The notes under the pieces: generated by a model
Told to the model about the DNA's origin: nothing
Database searches by the model: none
What the model saw: only the letters and a program-made list of their open reading frames with translations
Program-made: the position numbers and the translations under genes
Assembly: GCA_041649895.1 (NCBI GenBank)
Contig: JBAZMG010000055.1
Location: 1-6,421 of the forward strand
Reading direction: 5' to 3'
Origin: STD1-204 sp041649895
GTDB taxonomy: Bacteria; Patescibacteriota; Minisyncoccia; Minisyncoccales; Minisyncoccaceae
DNA: 6,421 nt
Shown: positions 6,160 through 6,421 of the stretch, piece by piece
How positions within the stretch are numbered: the first letter of the stretch is position 1
How the letters are laid out: the number at the start of each line of letters is the position of its first letter

Positions 6160-6421
6160 TCAGTCCCGGGGAATGTGGTCAAACCATTTCTTTTCTATGT
6201 AATACGCTTTGATTCGTTTGTCTATCTCCCTTTTTCTGATCTTGATAAAATCGGTGTCACTGCCCGTTACAAAGCGCAATTTCAGATTGATTTCCTCTAT
6301 GACAGAAGCCAGGATCCTCATTCTTTGTGTAGGATGTAATTGATCTTTATTCAATCCATCCATCAAATCTGCAGTGGACAACTCATTTTTGTTTAATAAC
6401 AGTTCCAGAATATTTAGTTCC
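6160..6421 (-). CDS. Unrecognised protein, C-terminal 86 residues (5' end outside window)
   Basis: The minus-strand frame is open to the window edge and ends at TGA (6162-6160). A TTG at 6381 could be read as a start, but the frame stays open upstream of it and codes plausible protein (ELNILELLLNKNE), so the gene most likely begins outside. The visible part starts with helix-turn-helix-like spacing (LNILELLLNKNELSTADLMDGL), then TQRMRILASVIEEINLKL, and ends in a strongly basic stretch (IKIRKREIDKRIKAYYIEKKW). A winged-helix or DNA-binding protein is possible from this pattern alone, but I do not recognise a family. Its stop codon abuts that of the DUF2807 gene with no bases between them. Confidence 0.6.
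   Translation of the reverse strand, partial: ELNILELLLNKNELSTADLMDGLNKDQLHPTQRMRILASVIEEINLKLRFVTGSDTDFIKIRKREIDKRIKAYYIEKKWFDHIPRD

Noticed and set aside
6160..6381. TTG start at 6381 for the right-edge minus gene
   Set aside because: The frame stays open to the window edge and the upstream codons give a plausible amphipathic helix, so truncation by the window is more likely than a rare start here.

Overview
The window looks like chromosomal DNA of a Bacteroidales bacterium (Bacteroidota). The evidence is a row of lipoproteins with C-terminal-Cys lipoboxes, the pairing of a DUF3575 protein with Mfa1/FimA-like and Mfa2/FimB-like proteins, BACON-like Ig repeats, a DUF2807 (head GIN) lipoprotein, A-rich leaders in place of clear Shine-Dalgarno sites, and tight gene packing. 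Genus cannot be fixed from what is visible.

Layout. Positions 1-351 (+) hold the 3' end of a multipass membrane protein. It meets, with a 4-bp gap, the end of a four-gene operon on the minus strand. Read in its own direction the operon is: a DUF3575 outer-membrane-type protein (5426-4869), a major-pilin-like lipoprotein (4813-3716), an Mfa2/FimB-like anchor lipoprotein (3710-2826) and an 820-residue modular lipoprotein that fits a pilus tip adhesin (2818-356). The gaps are 55, 5 and 7 bp. Divergent from the operon, across an AT-rich 76-bp spacer, is a DUF2807 lipoprotein gene (5503-6159, +). Its stop codon abuts the stop of a minus-strand gene that runs off the right edge (6421-6160).

How the genes work together. 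In type V pili of Porphyromonas and Bacteroides, lipoprotein precursors cross to the outer membrane, an Arg/Lys-type protease trims the N-terminus of pilin and tip proteins, and subunits join by strand exchange while the anchor keeps its lipid. The window fits a minimal version of this: one pilin, one anchor, one large tip protein, and a DUF3575 partner often found beside such genes. The pilin and tip candidates share a TK[A/S] segment after the lipobox that the anchor lacks, which is consistent with selective processing. The assignment rests on recognised family patterns and gene order, not on a database search.

There are no RNA genes, CRISPR arrays, insertion sequences or attachment sites that I can support. 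The only non-coding stretches are short (76 bp at most) and are described in the feature list.
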